From contig JAPKAD010000002.1 of NCBI GenBank assembly GCA_028825445.1, positions 167,951 to 231,950 on the forward strand: a DNA stretch of 64,000 bases, read 5' to 3'. Both the position numbers and the translations under genes were made by a program. Positions 26,338-33,756 of the stretch are shown in pieces. The notes below the pieces were generated by a model. That model was not told where the DNA came from and did not search any database. It worked only from the letters and a program-made list of their open reading frames with translations. Source of the DNA: Octadecabacter sp. (GTDB lineage: Bacteria; Pseudomonadota; Alphaproteobacteria; Rhodobacterales; Rhodobacteraceae). Position 1 is the first letter of the stretch. Every line of letters begins with the position of its first letter.

Positions 26338-27312
26338 ATGTCATTTCGTTTGCAGCCTACCCCCGTCGCCCGTCCAAACCGTTGTCAATTATTTGGGCCT
26401 GGATCAAACACCAAACTCCATCCAAAAATGGCAGCAAGCACTGCAGATGTTATTAACCTTGACCTTGAAGATTCAGTCAGCCCCTCGGACAAAGACAGTG
26501 CTCGGAGCAATGTGGTTAAAGCAATCAACACAATTGATTGGGGCACAAAGACACTCTCTGTCCGCATCAATGGCCTTGATACTCCATATTGGTACCGCGA
26601 CGTGGTGGATTTATTGGAACAGGCGGGTGATCGACTGGATCAGATCATGATTCCAAAAGTCGGCTGCGCAGCCGATATTTATGCCGTCGACGCGCTGGTC
26701 ACAGCAATTGAAATAGCCAAGGGCCGTACCAAACGGATCAGCTTTGAGGTCATTATCGAAAGTGCGGCTGGTCTTGCCCATGTCGAAGAAATCGCAGCTT
26801 CCAGCCCACGCCTGCAAGCAATGAGTCTCGGTGCCGCAGATTTCGCCGCCTCAATGGGAATGCAGACGACTGGTATTGGCGGGACACAAGAAAATTATTA
26901 CATGCTGCATGGCAAAACGCGGCACTATTCAGACCCGTGGCATTGGGCGCAAACGGCGATTGTTGCAGCGTGTCGCACCCATGGTATTTTGCCCGTAGAT
27001 GGACCGTTTGGAAATTTTTCCGATGACGAAGGCTACCGCGCGCAGGCACGTAGGTCAGCAACCCTAGGCATGGTTGGCAAATGGGCGATCCACCCAAAAC
27101 AAATCGCCCTTGCTAATGAAGTCTTCACACCCTCTATCGAAGCAGTCGCAGAGGCTCGAGAAATAATTACGGCAATGGAAGACGCAAAAGCCCGCGGCGA
27201 AGGGGCAACTACTTATAAGGGTCGTTTAATTGATATCGCCAGCATTAAGCAGGCTGAAGTCATTGTAAAGCTGTCAGAAATGATCACAGTTAAATTTATT
27301 AGCAGCATTTAA
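26338..27312 (+). CDS. mcl1: L-malyl-CoA / beta-methylmalyl-CoA lyase
   Basis: This 324-residue HpcH/HpaI (CitE-like) lyase cleaves malyl-CoA to acetyl-CoA and glyoxylate, and methylmalyl-CoA to propionyl-CoA and glyoxylate, in the ethylmalonyl-CoA pathway. The sequence follows the Rhodobacter Mcl1 type from MSFRLQP onward: CQLFGPGS, NLDLEDSVSP, FEVIIESAAG (metal Glu), LGAADFAASMGM, KWAIHPKQ. The last nine or so residues (TVKFISSI) differ from the usual short end and look like read-through into the spacer. It is divergent from the D-glutamate operon. Confidence 0.93.
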   Translation: MSFRLQPTPVARPNRCQLFGPGSNTKLHPKMAASTADVINLDLEDSVSPSDKDSARSNVVKAINTIDWGTKTLSVRINGLDTPYWYRDVVDLLEQAGDRLDQIMIPKVGCAADIYAVDALVTAIEIAKGRTKRISFEVIIESAAGLAHVEEIAASSPRLQAMSLGAADFAASMGMQTTGIGGTQENYYMLHGKTRHYSDPWHWAQTAIVAACRTHGILPVDGPFGNFSDDEGYRAQARRSATLGMVGKWAIHPKQIALANEVFTPSIEAVAEAREIITAMEDAKARGEGATTYKGRLIDIASIKQAEVIVKLSEMITVKFISSI

Positions 27313-27856
27313 ATAAACTTTAACAAATTAGTTGGCACTGTATTCGTCGGATCGTTGACTTAAATTTTTAATAAAGGGGCATTACACAGTGAGTTCTTTT
27401 TCGCTTACTAATATTTAATTAAGAAGATCAGTACGTGGCTTCAAGACCGGAATTCGAACCCTTTTGATATAGCACCACGTATTTTCTGCCATCCAGCCTA
27501 ACACTTTACAAAATGTTTGCTATGTCTCCGGTTATCCAGAGCACACCCACTTGACTGCGCAAATATTCAACTCCGATGGTATACGGACCGTCATAATAAA
27601 TACCTGCCATACCGAGTGTCCATGGCTAGGGCCCATGGAAGCGCTAAATCAGCACCACAACAATAAACAGTTAAAGCGGCAGGCCCTGATCTAAATAACT
27701 ATGGATATGGTTAATCAAACGTAGGATGCGGGCCATACGAGAATGTCATTATCAGTAGGTTGATCGTAGTGAAAACACAGCGCACAAGTCTTGCTGAGTT
27801 GCATGCCCGTGTATGCGGACGTATATCTAAGCTAAGACTTATTGGAGCCAACCCAC
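27313..27856. other. spacer with a probable porin remnant
   Basis: About 545 bp between mcl1 and accA. The left part holds the minus-strand remnant at 27428-27640. The accA promoter should lie in the right part. No intact gene is seen. Confidence 0.5.
27428..27640 (-). pseudogene. probable remnant of an outer-membrane porin
   Basis: On the minus strand a frame reads WTLGMAGIYYDGPYTIGVEY followed by LRSQVG and GDIANIL. It meets a TAA (27509-27507), then continues in frame with LDGRKYVVLYQKGSNSGLEA and a stop at 27428. Alternating beta-strand residues with DGPYTIGVEY are typical of Rhodobacterales porin barrels, but the family call is from pattern memory. The remaining barrel is absent. Confidence 0.4.
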
Positions 27857-28819
27857 ATGACCAACTACCTCGATTTTGAAAAGCCTTTGGCCGAGATTGA
27901 AGGCAAAGCTGCCGAATTGCGCGCGCTTGCCCGTGTAAATGAGGAAATGGATATCGAGTCCGAGGCAAAGGCCCTTGATAAAAAGGCAGCTGATTTAATG
28001 GTCAGCCTTTACGCCGATCTAACGCCATGGCGAAAATGCCAGGTCGCACGACATGCTGATCGCCCCCATTGCAAAGACTACATCGAAGCGCTGTTTACTC
28101 AATACACGCCACTGGCCGGAGATCGCAATTTTGCAGATGACCACGCAGTCATGGGCGGATTGGCCCGCATTAATGGTAGGCCAATTATGGTGATTGGCCA
28201 CGAGAAAGGCAATGATACCAAATCACGTATTGAACGGAACTTTGGGATGGCCCGCCCAGAAGGTTACCGTAAAGCGATCCGTTTGATGGATATGGCGGAT
28301 CGATTTGGTCTTCCTGTTGTGACACTGGTCGACACGCCTGGTGCGTATCCCGGCAAAGGGGCTGAAGAACGCGGCCAATCTGAAGCGATTGCACGGTCCA
28401 CTCAAAAATGTCTGCAACTAAAAGTGCCGCTGGTTAGCGTGATCATTGGCGAAGGTGGATCAGGTGGCGCTGTGGCGTTTGCGACGGCCAACCGCGTGGC
28501 TATGCTGCAGCACTCAGTATATTCGGTAATTTCGCCCGAAGGCTGCGCTTCAATCTTGTGGAAGGACGCCGAAAAAATGCGTGAAGCGGCTGAAGCATTG
28601 CGTTTAACAGCACAAAATCTGCGCGAACTAGGTGTCTGTGACATGATCATCGACGAACCTGTTGGCGGGGCGCATCGCCACAAAAAGGCGGCAATCACTG
28701 GCGTTGGTGCTGCGATCAATTCCATGCTAAAAGACATGGACGCCATGGGGCCTGATGAAGTTCGCCAAGCACGGCGACAGAAATACCTCGACCTTGGTGC
28801 AAAGGTTTTGGCCGCTTGA
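27857..28819 (+). CDS. accA: acetyl-CoA carboxylase carboxyltransferase subunit alpha
   Basis: This is the alpha half of the carboxyltransferase that makes malonyl-CoA for fatty-acid synthesis. It has 320 residues, the usual length. Motifs seen are [20 protein letters not shown] at the N-terminus, [25 protein letters not shown] (about 130-146), [20 protein letters not shown] (about 159-178) and [12 protein letters not shown] lies 9 nt upstream of ATG 27857. Confidence 0.97.
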   Translation: MTNYLDFEKPLAEIEGKAAELRALARVNEEMDIESEAKALDKKAADLMVSLYADLTPWRKCQVARHADRPHCKDYIEALFTQYTPLAGDRNFADDHAVMGGLARINGRPIMVIGHEKGNDTKSRIERNFGMARPEGYRKAIRLMDMADRFGLPVVTLVDTPGAYPGKGAEERGQSEAIARSTQKCLQLKVPLVSVIIGEGGSGGAVAFATANRVAMLQHSVYSVISPEGCASILWKDAEKMREAAEALRLTAQNLRELGVCDMIIDEPVGGAHRHKKAAITGVGAAINSMLKDMDAMGPDEVRQARRQKYLDLGAKVLAA

Positions 28820-29305
28820 TTCGTTTAGCACTCCACTTGACCCTAGCGGTGCAACGGCTGCCGTATGCAGGTTGATGGAGCGCAAGGTAACGTTTGGCGC
28901 GCTAGCATCTGAAAATGCTGCTGCTCTTATTTTTTTGTTAGGGAACGTCATCCGTCAGTAGTAAATAACAGCATCAAATACGGGCTAGAGCCCGAAGGCG
29001 TGAAAAAAAGCTGGGTCATTGTGCCTGCCATAATAGACATTCGCGACCAACGGATCATAGTGGCTTATCCTGACACCGCGAGCTGCACTTTTCCAAAGCC
29101 GTAATTAGAAGGCGATGTGCTAGAGTTCTAGACCGACTTCATGCTGTTCAACGGTGCGGGTAAAGGTTGAGAAAATTCGCCGTAATTTTAGCTGACAGTG
29201 CACTTTTTGTTGAATCATCAAGTTGTACGTCAAAATGTCAGACCCAAACTTTGGACCACATGCGTTCATTGTTGAAAGTGTAGACGTAGCTAATTGTCCG
29301 CTGAG
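28820..29305. other. spacer with decayed coding DNA
   Basis: About 485 bp between accA and the convergent orf at 29306. It includes a protein-like stretch near 28840-28960 in the plus strand (GATAAVCRLMERKVTFGALA, then SENAAALIFLLGNVI) and a frame with stops at 28979-29170, described separately. No clear accA terminator is visible. Confidence 0.45.
28979..29170 (+). pseudogene. decayed reading frame, family not recognised
   Basis: The frame reads GLEPEGVKKSWVIVPAIIDI, RDQRIIVAYPDTASCTFPKP, a TAA, LEGDVLEF, a TAG, then TDFMLFNGAGKG and TGA. Composition is protein-like across both stops, so this is probably an eroded gene. I cannot name the family. Confidence 0.35.
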
Positions 29306-29884
29306 TTAGGGCTTCTGCACGAAATCTTCAAAAATCATAACGCCAGCAATAAGCTGGCCAGATGTGGTAATGGTTACGTTTAGCCCTTTGTTTTCAGAAC
29401 CAATTTGTTTCTGCCATACGAATGGCAGCAGTGAATTTTCGCTGCCGTCCGACATATCCAGTTCGAAAACGTCAGGACGCAGTTCATCAAACGGTTCGAT
29501 CATGCGGGTGACGCGGCCATCAAAGCCATCCGGTGCAACTTCAAACACTTGCTGCACAGCATCTTTCACTACGCCATAAACCATGCAGATACGCACAGGC
29601 GGTTCAGTAATTACACCCCATTCAGCAACAAACCGCGCATCAAATATAACAGCTGCGCCACCGTTAATGATACGCTCGTCCGTAGTAATGCCGTCATAAA
29701 CACCAATCGCGCGCCCCATCCCATCAAAAGGAAGCCCACCTGCAGTAACATATGGCAAACAATGGTCAGTAATTACTAAAGTAAGTCGATCTTCATCACT
29801 GACATTCCGCCACGCGTTAAATCCAAATATCGCAGCAGCCGTAACTCCTGCACCTGTCAGAAATCCATAAACCTTAGCTACCAC
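29306..29884 (-). CDS. hypothetical exported or membrane-anchored protein
   Basis: This 192-residue protein has an N-terminal hydrophobic segment (VYGFLTGAGVTAAAIFGFNA, about 5-24), probably a signal anchor. The remainder is a soluble periplasmic domain with no recognised motif. It starts with GTG inside the 3' end of the flavoprotein gene (7-bp overlap), so it is coupled to it. It is the last gene of the ftsE-ftsX-plsC operon. Confidence 0.6.
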   Translation of the reverse strand: MVAKVYGFLTGAGVTAAAIFGFNAWRNVSDEDRLTLVITDHCLPYVTAGGLPFDGMGRAIGVYDGITTDERIINGGAAVIFDARFVAEWGVITEPPVRICMVYGVVKDAVQQVFEVAPDGFDGRVTRMIEPFDELRPDVFELDMSDGSENSLLPFVWQKQIGSENKGLNVTITTSGQLIAGVMIFEDFVQKP

Positions 29885-30468
29885 ATCTTCGCCTTTGCAT
29901 TACTTGCATCGTAAGCTTGCGCGTCAAATTCACCCTGCTGCTCTTTCAACAATTGGCCTGCAGTTGGCAGATCAACCGCACTGTCACCTGTCCACAATTC
30001 TGATCGCATGATTGCCTTGGCACATTGGAAATACGCCTCACCCATAGTTATAACTATTACGGATTTAGGATGCGTACCTAAATGTTCAAACGTACTTGTA
30101 ACGACAGGATCAGCCGACAAAATAGCCGAGCCATTTACACGGATTACATTGGCTGACCCGGTCACCATAAACATCAAACTTACCCGTCCGTCACGAACGA
30201 TGTTGCGTAGACTGTCCATTCGGTTGTTGCCGCGCCAATCCGGCAACCAAAGTGTTAATTCATTTACAACACGCACTACGGATCCAACGTCACCACGCGG
30301 ACTACCGTCGCTGCCCTCAGGTCCAACAGTCGTCAGAATGCAAAAGCGCGCTGTGTTGATCCATTTCACGTATTGCGGCGATAGGCGCGTCACGACCTTT
30401 GTCAGAGACGCTGGCGACGCCACATCGTAAAGCGCTTCAAGTGATGCAATATCATCAATTATTTTCAT
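29878..30468 (-). CDS. pyridoxamine 5'-phosphate oxidase family FMN-binding protein
   Basis: This 196-residue split-barrel flavoprotein of the PNPOx-like superfamily resembles the MSMEG_1061/DR2398-type subfamily. WINTARFCILTTVGPEGSDG (about 36-55) forms the first strands. LWLPDWRGNNRMDSLRNI (about 73-90) fits the FMN phosphate site. It probably reduces an unknown substrate using flavin; it is not PdxH itself. Its start overlaps the plsC stop as ATGA. Confidence 0.8.
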   Translation of the reverse strand: MKIIDDIASLEALYDVASPASLTKVVTRLSPQYVKWINTARFCILTTVGPEGSDGSPRGDVGSVVRVVNELTLWLPDWRGNNRMDSLRNIVRDGRVSLMFMVTGSANVIRVNGSAILSADPVVTSTFEHLGTHPKSVIVITMGEAYFQCAKAIMRSELWTGDSAVDLPTAGQLLKEQQGEFDAQAYDASNAKAKMW

Positions 30469-31202
30469 TTCTCAAATGCGGTAAAGCCCGCCTCCCGCAT
30501 CAATTCATTCGAACGCGTTTCTATCACCTCTTCAAGTTTGGCTGTGAAGGCCGTCAGCTCCATTCCTGCTCTAATACGAGGCAGAAATTCAATCACAGCA
30601 GTACCTGGGGTGCGGTAGATACCGCGCTTGGGCCAAAACATCCCCACATTAACGGCAACAGGAATGCAGTCTTGGCCAAGTTCGGTATATAGAATGCCTG
30701 CACCTACTTTGTACTTTGCATTCACACCTGGTGCGATGCGTGTGCCTTGGGGATAGATGATCAGTTGGCCCGGCAATGCGCGGCCTGTGGCGACGTCTGC
30801 AACCATCTTTTTAATCGCCATCCCACGTTTACCACGTTCGACAGGAATACAGCCAACACGAAGGCCAAACTGACCCAAAACTGGCGCATACATCAGAATT
30901 TTTTTCATAATGAATTTACCAGTGGGCAAGGCGCCGTAGATCATGATCACGTCAAGGAAGGACTGGTGTTTCGCCGCTACGAGGACCTCGTCATTCGGCG
31001 GGGTTCCGCGCACCTCGCACTTTAAGCCAATCATCCAACCAGCAGTCCACTGGACCCACCAGCAGTAGAGCCGACATGCGAAGATAGCAGCGCGCCGAGA
31101 ACAGATGACTGGAATAAAAAACAAAACTCCAATGAAAGCCATCGCACAATACATGTGCACCACAAAAATTAGGGACCGGACCCATTGGATCGAGTATGTC
31201 AT
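30465..31202 (-). CDS. plsC: 1-acyl-sn-glycerol-3-phosphate acyltransferase
   Basis: PlsC makes phosphatidic acid at the inner membrane. The protein has 245 residues. An N-terminal membrane segment (about 8-30) precedes the acyltransferase motifs KHQSFLDV (HX4D, about 78), GCIPVERG (motif II), IIYPQGTRI (motif III, about 149) and IPVAVNVG (motif IV). Its ATG overlaps the ftsX stop and its stop overlaps the flavoprotein ATG, both as ATGA, so all three are coupled. The link places phospholipid synthesis beside division genes. Confidence 0.92.
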   Translation of the reverse strand: MTYSIQWVRSLIFVVHMYCAMAFIGVLFFIPVICSRRAAIFACRLYCWWVQWTAGWMIGLKCEVRGTPPNDEVLVAAKHQSFLDVIMIYGALPTGKFIMKKILMYAPVLGQFGLRVGCIPVERGKRGMAIKKMVADVATGRALPGQLIIYPQGTRIAPGVNAKYKVGAGILYTELGQDCIPVAVNVGMFWPKRGIYRTPGTAVIEFLPRIRAGMELTAFTAKLEEVIETRSNELMREAGFTAFEK

Positions 31203-32101
31203 GACTGCTCCTTAAGGGTGTGCAATGCGGCTTGTCGCGTAGCAACGAATGCCACAAAACTTACTAGAAAAGGAATAACCAGTGGCCACAGCCAATGCCA
31301 GCCTTGAAAACCTAATCCGGTCAGAAAACCACCAGCGGCGTCCACACGTGGCAACATCAATATCGCAAGAGTGCCCAGCAGTGTGCCAGTCGCAGCCCCC
31401 AAAAGTGCGCGCAATGTATAACGACGCACGAAGGCGCGGGCTATGTAGATATCTCGTGCGCCAACAAGCCTCATCACACGGATAACTTGAGCGTTAGCCG
31501 CAAGTGCTGCATGAGCCGCAAGCGTGATCATCGCAGCCGTTGTTGCCGCAATCAAAACCATCGAAACGATCCCAAGAAAACGCAGGCGCAATGCGGCTTC
31601 AACCAACGGATCGCGCCAGCGCGTGTGATCATCCAGTACTGCACCAGGCACTTCGGCCTGAAGGCGAGCACGAAGACCTGTGGCATCGTAGCCTTCTTTT
31701 TCTGCCATAATCTCAATAAGCTGTGGAATTGGCAGGTTCTCGACAGGTAAGTCTGGTCCAAACCACGGCGCAAGCAGTGCGCGTTGCTCATCCGCACTCA
31801 ATGGCCTTGTCTCGGCGACACCCGGTGTGGATTGCAGCACCGTCAGCGCCACACTGGTCTGCGCATTCATTTGGTCTTGCGGAGCCGAAATCCGCAGCGT
31901 CGAGGTCTTTGCCAGCTCTTCCGACCAACGATCCGCCAGCCGCCCAGCTGCAAGGGACAACGCCAAAGCAAAGACCGCTAGAAATGCCATTGCCGCCGCC
32001 GACAAGACTGTCAGCCTTGCGGTGAAACCTGTGGGTGGAACTGCACGATCAGCCTGCGGATCGCCCGCAAGCAATTCCAGAAGGCGATACAGGATATTCA
32101 T
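31199..32101 (-). CDS. ftsX: cell division protein FtsX
   Basis: FtsX is the membrane subunit of the FtsEX complex, which controls septal peptidoglycan hydrolases. It has 300 residues. One N-terminal membrane helix (about 32-52) is followed by a periplasmic domain, then three helices (about 167-190, 212-240, 265-290). ATG 32101 shares its A with the ftsE TGA (TGATG), so translation is coupled. The alphaproteobacterial FtsX is divergent, but the partner gene makes the call safe. Confidence 0.92.
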   Translation of the reverse strand: MNILYRLLELLAGDPQADRAVPPTGFTARLTVLSAAAMAFLAVFALALSLAAGRLADRWSEELAKTSTLRISAPQDQMNAQTSVALTVLQSTPGVAETRPLSADEQRALLAPWFGPDLPVENLPIPQLIEIMAEKEGYDATGLRARLQAEVPGAVLDDHTRWRDPLVEAALRLRFLGIVSMVLIAATTAAMITLAAHAALAANAQVIRVMRLVGARDIYIARAFVRRYTLRALLGAATGTLLGTLAILMLPRVDAAGGFLTGLGFQGWHWLWPLVIPFLVSFVAFVATRQAALHTLKEQS

Positions 32102-32772
32102 CAAAGATCCGCACCTGCCAATTGCAGGCGTCGATCTTTTAAACGCAATACCCTGGCAGACACCTGCGCCTTGGCCACACGAATGAGGCTGATATCATGG
32201 GTTGCGATCAAAACAGTTTTGCCCATGTTGTTGAGCTCGACCAGAAGTGACAGCAAACGCTGCGACATCTCCCAGTCAACATTGCCTGTCGGTTCATCCG
32301 CCAAAATTACTTCTGGAGACATGATGACTGCGCGTGCCAGTGCTGCGCGCTGGCGTTCTCCACCCGAAAGCTGTGGTGGAAATTGTGTGGCTTGTCTGCT
32401 GAGCCCCACCCAGCCGAGCAAGTCCACGAGATCAGAAGACGATGCCGTGCGCCCCGACACAGTTAGCGGCAACGCAATATTTTCAATCACAGTCAAATGA
32501 TCGAGGAACTGACAGTCCTGATGAACAACACCTATCCGACGCCGCGCCTGCGCTACAGCGTCGCGGTCCAAAGTACGAGCATCCTGACCAAACAGACGCG
32601 CAAGCCCACTTGTTGCGACCAATTCACCATAGCACAGCTTCAACAGCGTGGTTTTACCTGCGCCAGACGGACCAGTCAGAAAATGAAAAGAGCCTGAGAA
32701 AAGCTGCAAATTCAGCCCAGAGAAAAGCTCTGCTCCGCCGTAATTATAGGCCACGTTATCCAGCTTAATCAC
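32101..32772 (-). CDS. ftsE: cell division ATP-binding protein FtsE
   Basis: This is the cytoplasmic ABC ATPase of FtsEX, with 223 residues. It shows Walker A GPSGAGKTT (about 36-44), the Q-loop VHQDCQFLDHL, the ABC signature LSGGERQR (about 136-143), Walker B VILADEPTG and the switch ATHD. Translation starts with GTG 32772 behind a perfect GGAGGT. It is first in the ftsE-ftsX-plsC-flavoprotein-orf operon. Confidence 0.96.
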   Translation of the reverse strand: MIKLDNVAYNYGGAELFSGLNLQLFSGSFHFLTGPSGAGKTTLLKLCYGELVATSGLARLFGQDARTLDRDAVAQARRRIGVVHQDCQFLDHLTVIENIALPLTVSGRTASSSDLVDLLGWVGLSRQATQFPPQLSGGERQRAALARAVIMSPEVILADEPTGNVDWEMSQRLLSLLVELNNMGKTVLIATHDISLIRVAKAQVSARVLRLKDRRLQLAGADL

Positions 32773-32935
32773 GGTTACCTCCGTTTGTTATAATGGTTTT
32801 GGCGCAAAGCCGTGCCACATGCAATCTGCGCTTGTGCCTCAGGTCTTTCAAAACCTTTGCGCTCAGCCATAAGGAACAGTAAGATTCTTTATATAACACG
32901 GGCAGAGTGCTCATTTAAGGCAGAGGAACAAATTT

Positions 32936-33745
32936 ATGCGGCTGATATGCCCAAATTGCGGTGCGCAATATGAGGTCGCGGTTGATGTCATTCCGACAGG
33001 TGGGCGTGACGTTCAGTGTTCCAATTGTGGACATACGTGGTTCAAACAACCCAGTGCATCCCTTTCAGCCGAACTGGGCGCAGCGACTGCTCCCCCACCA
33101 GAGCCAGTTACTGAAGCCGATCTAATTACTCCGCCTCTACCAGACCATGAGCCAAATCAAAGAGTGCCCACACAGCGTGAATTAAGTTCTGACGTCACAG
33201 ATATTCTGCGCCAAGAAGTAGCATATGAAAAATCTGCCCGCGAGGCAGACACGAACACCATTGAAACGCTGCCAGATCTGGATTTATCATATAACCCTAA
33301 CGAGGACCTTCGCAGCCGCAATGCGCGCGACCGTTTGGCTCATCTACGAGGCGAAGCTGAAAATAGCGCCACCTCCAGAACCACTGTCAAAACAATTATG
33401 GAGCAAAAATCCAATGCGCCACGCCGCAAGTTATTGCCTGATATCGAAGAGATAAACTCGACTCTGCGTTCTAATTCAAACTCAAACACAATTTTTAACG
33501 AGGATATTGATACAGTGCGTCCTCGAAGCAGGTTTAAACGCGGATTCAGATATGCTACGGCCGTAATTCTCATTGCATTTACAATTTATATTTTTTCTCA
33601 ACAAATCAATGACTTAGCGCCCCAAATCGGAACTTATCTGACGTCCTATGTGGAATGGGTCGACAAGTTGCGTATCTTGCTCGACCAGCAACTTTCGGCA
33701 TTGGTTGAAGGTGCCCAGTCAGAAACCACAATCGACCCTAATTAA
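32936..33745 (+). CDS. zinc-ribbon (MJ0042-type) single-pass membrane protein
   Basis: This 269-residue protein has an N-terminal zinc ribbon with C5, C8, C28 and C31 (ICPNCGAQY and CSNCGHTWF), the MJ0042 finger typical of alpha- and deltaproteobacteria. A long disordered, acidic and Pro-rich linker follows (about 40-200). One membrane helix at about 205-225 precedes a short C-terminal domain. Function is unknown. It is divergent from ftsE with 163 bp between, and converges on the DUF4175 gene. Confidence 0.8.
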   Translation: MRLICPNCGAQYEVAVDVIPTGGRDVQCSNCGHTWFKQPSASLSAELGAATAPPPEPVTEADLITPPLPDHEPNQRVPTQRELSSDVTDILRQEVAYEKSAREADTNTIETLPDLDLSYNPNEDLRSRNARDRLAHLRGEAENSATSRTTVKTIMEQKSNAPRRKLLPDIEEINSTLRSNSNSNTIFNEDIDTVRPRSRFKRGFRYATAVILIAFTIYIFSQQINDLAPQIGTYLTSYVEWVDKLRILLDQQLSALVEGAQSETTIDPN

Positions 33746-33756
33746 AACTATTAAAT

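Noticed and set aside
27440..27465. tRNA-like T-loop (GGTTCGAATTCC) on the minus strand
   Set aside because: No matching acceptor, D or anticodon arms are found. The bases belong to the C-terminal part of the porin-like remnant.
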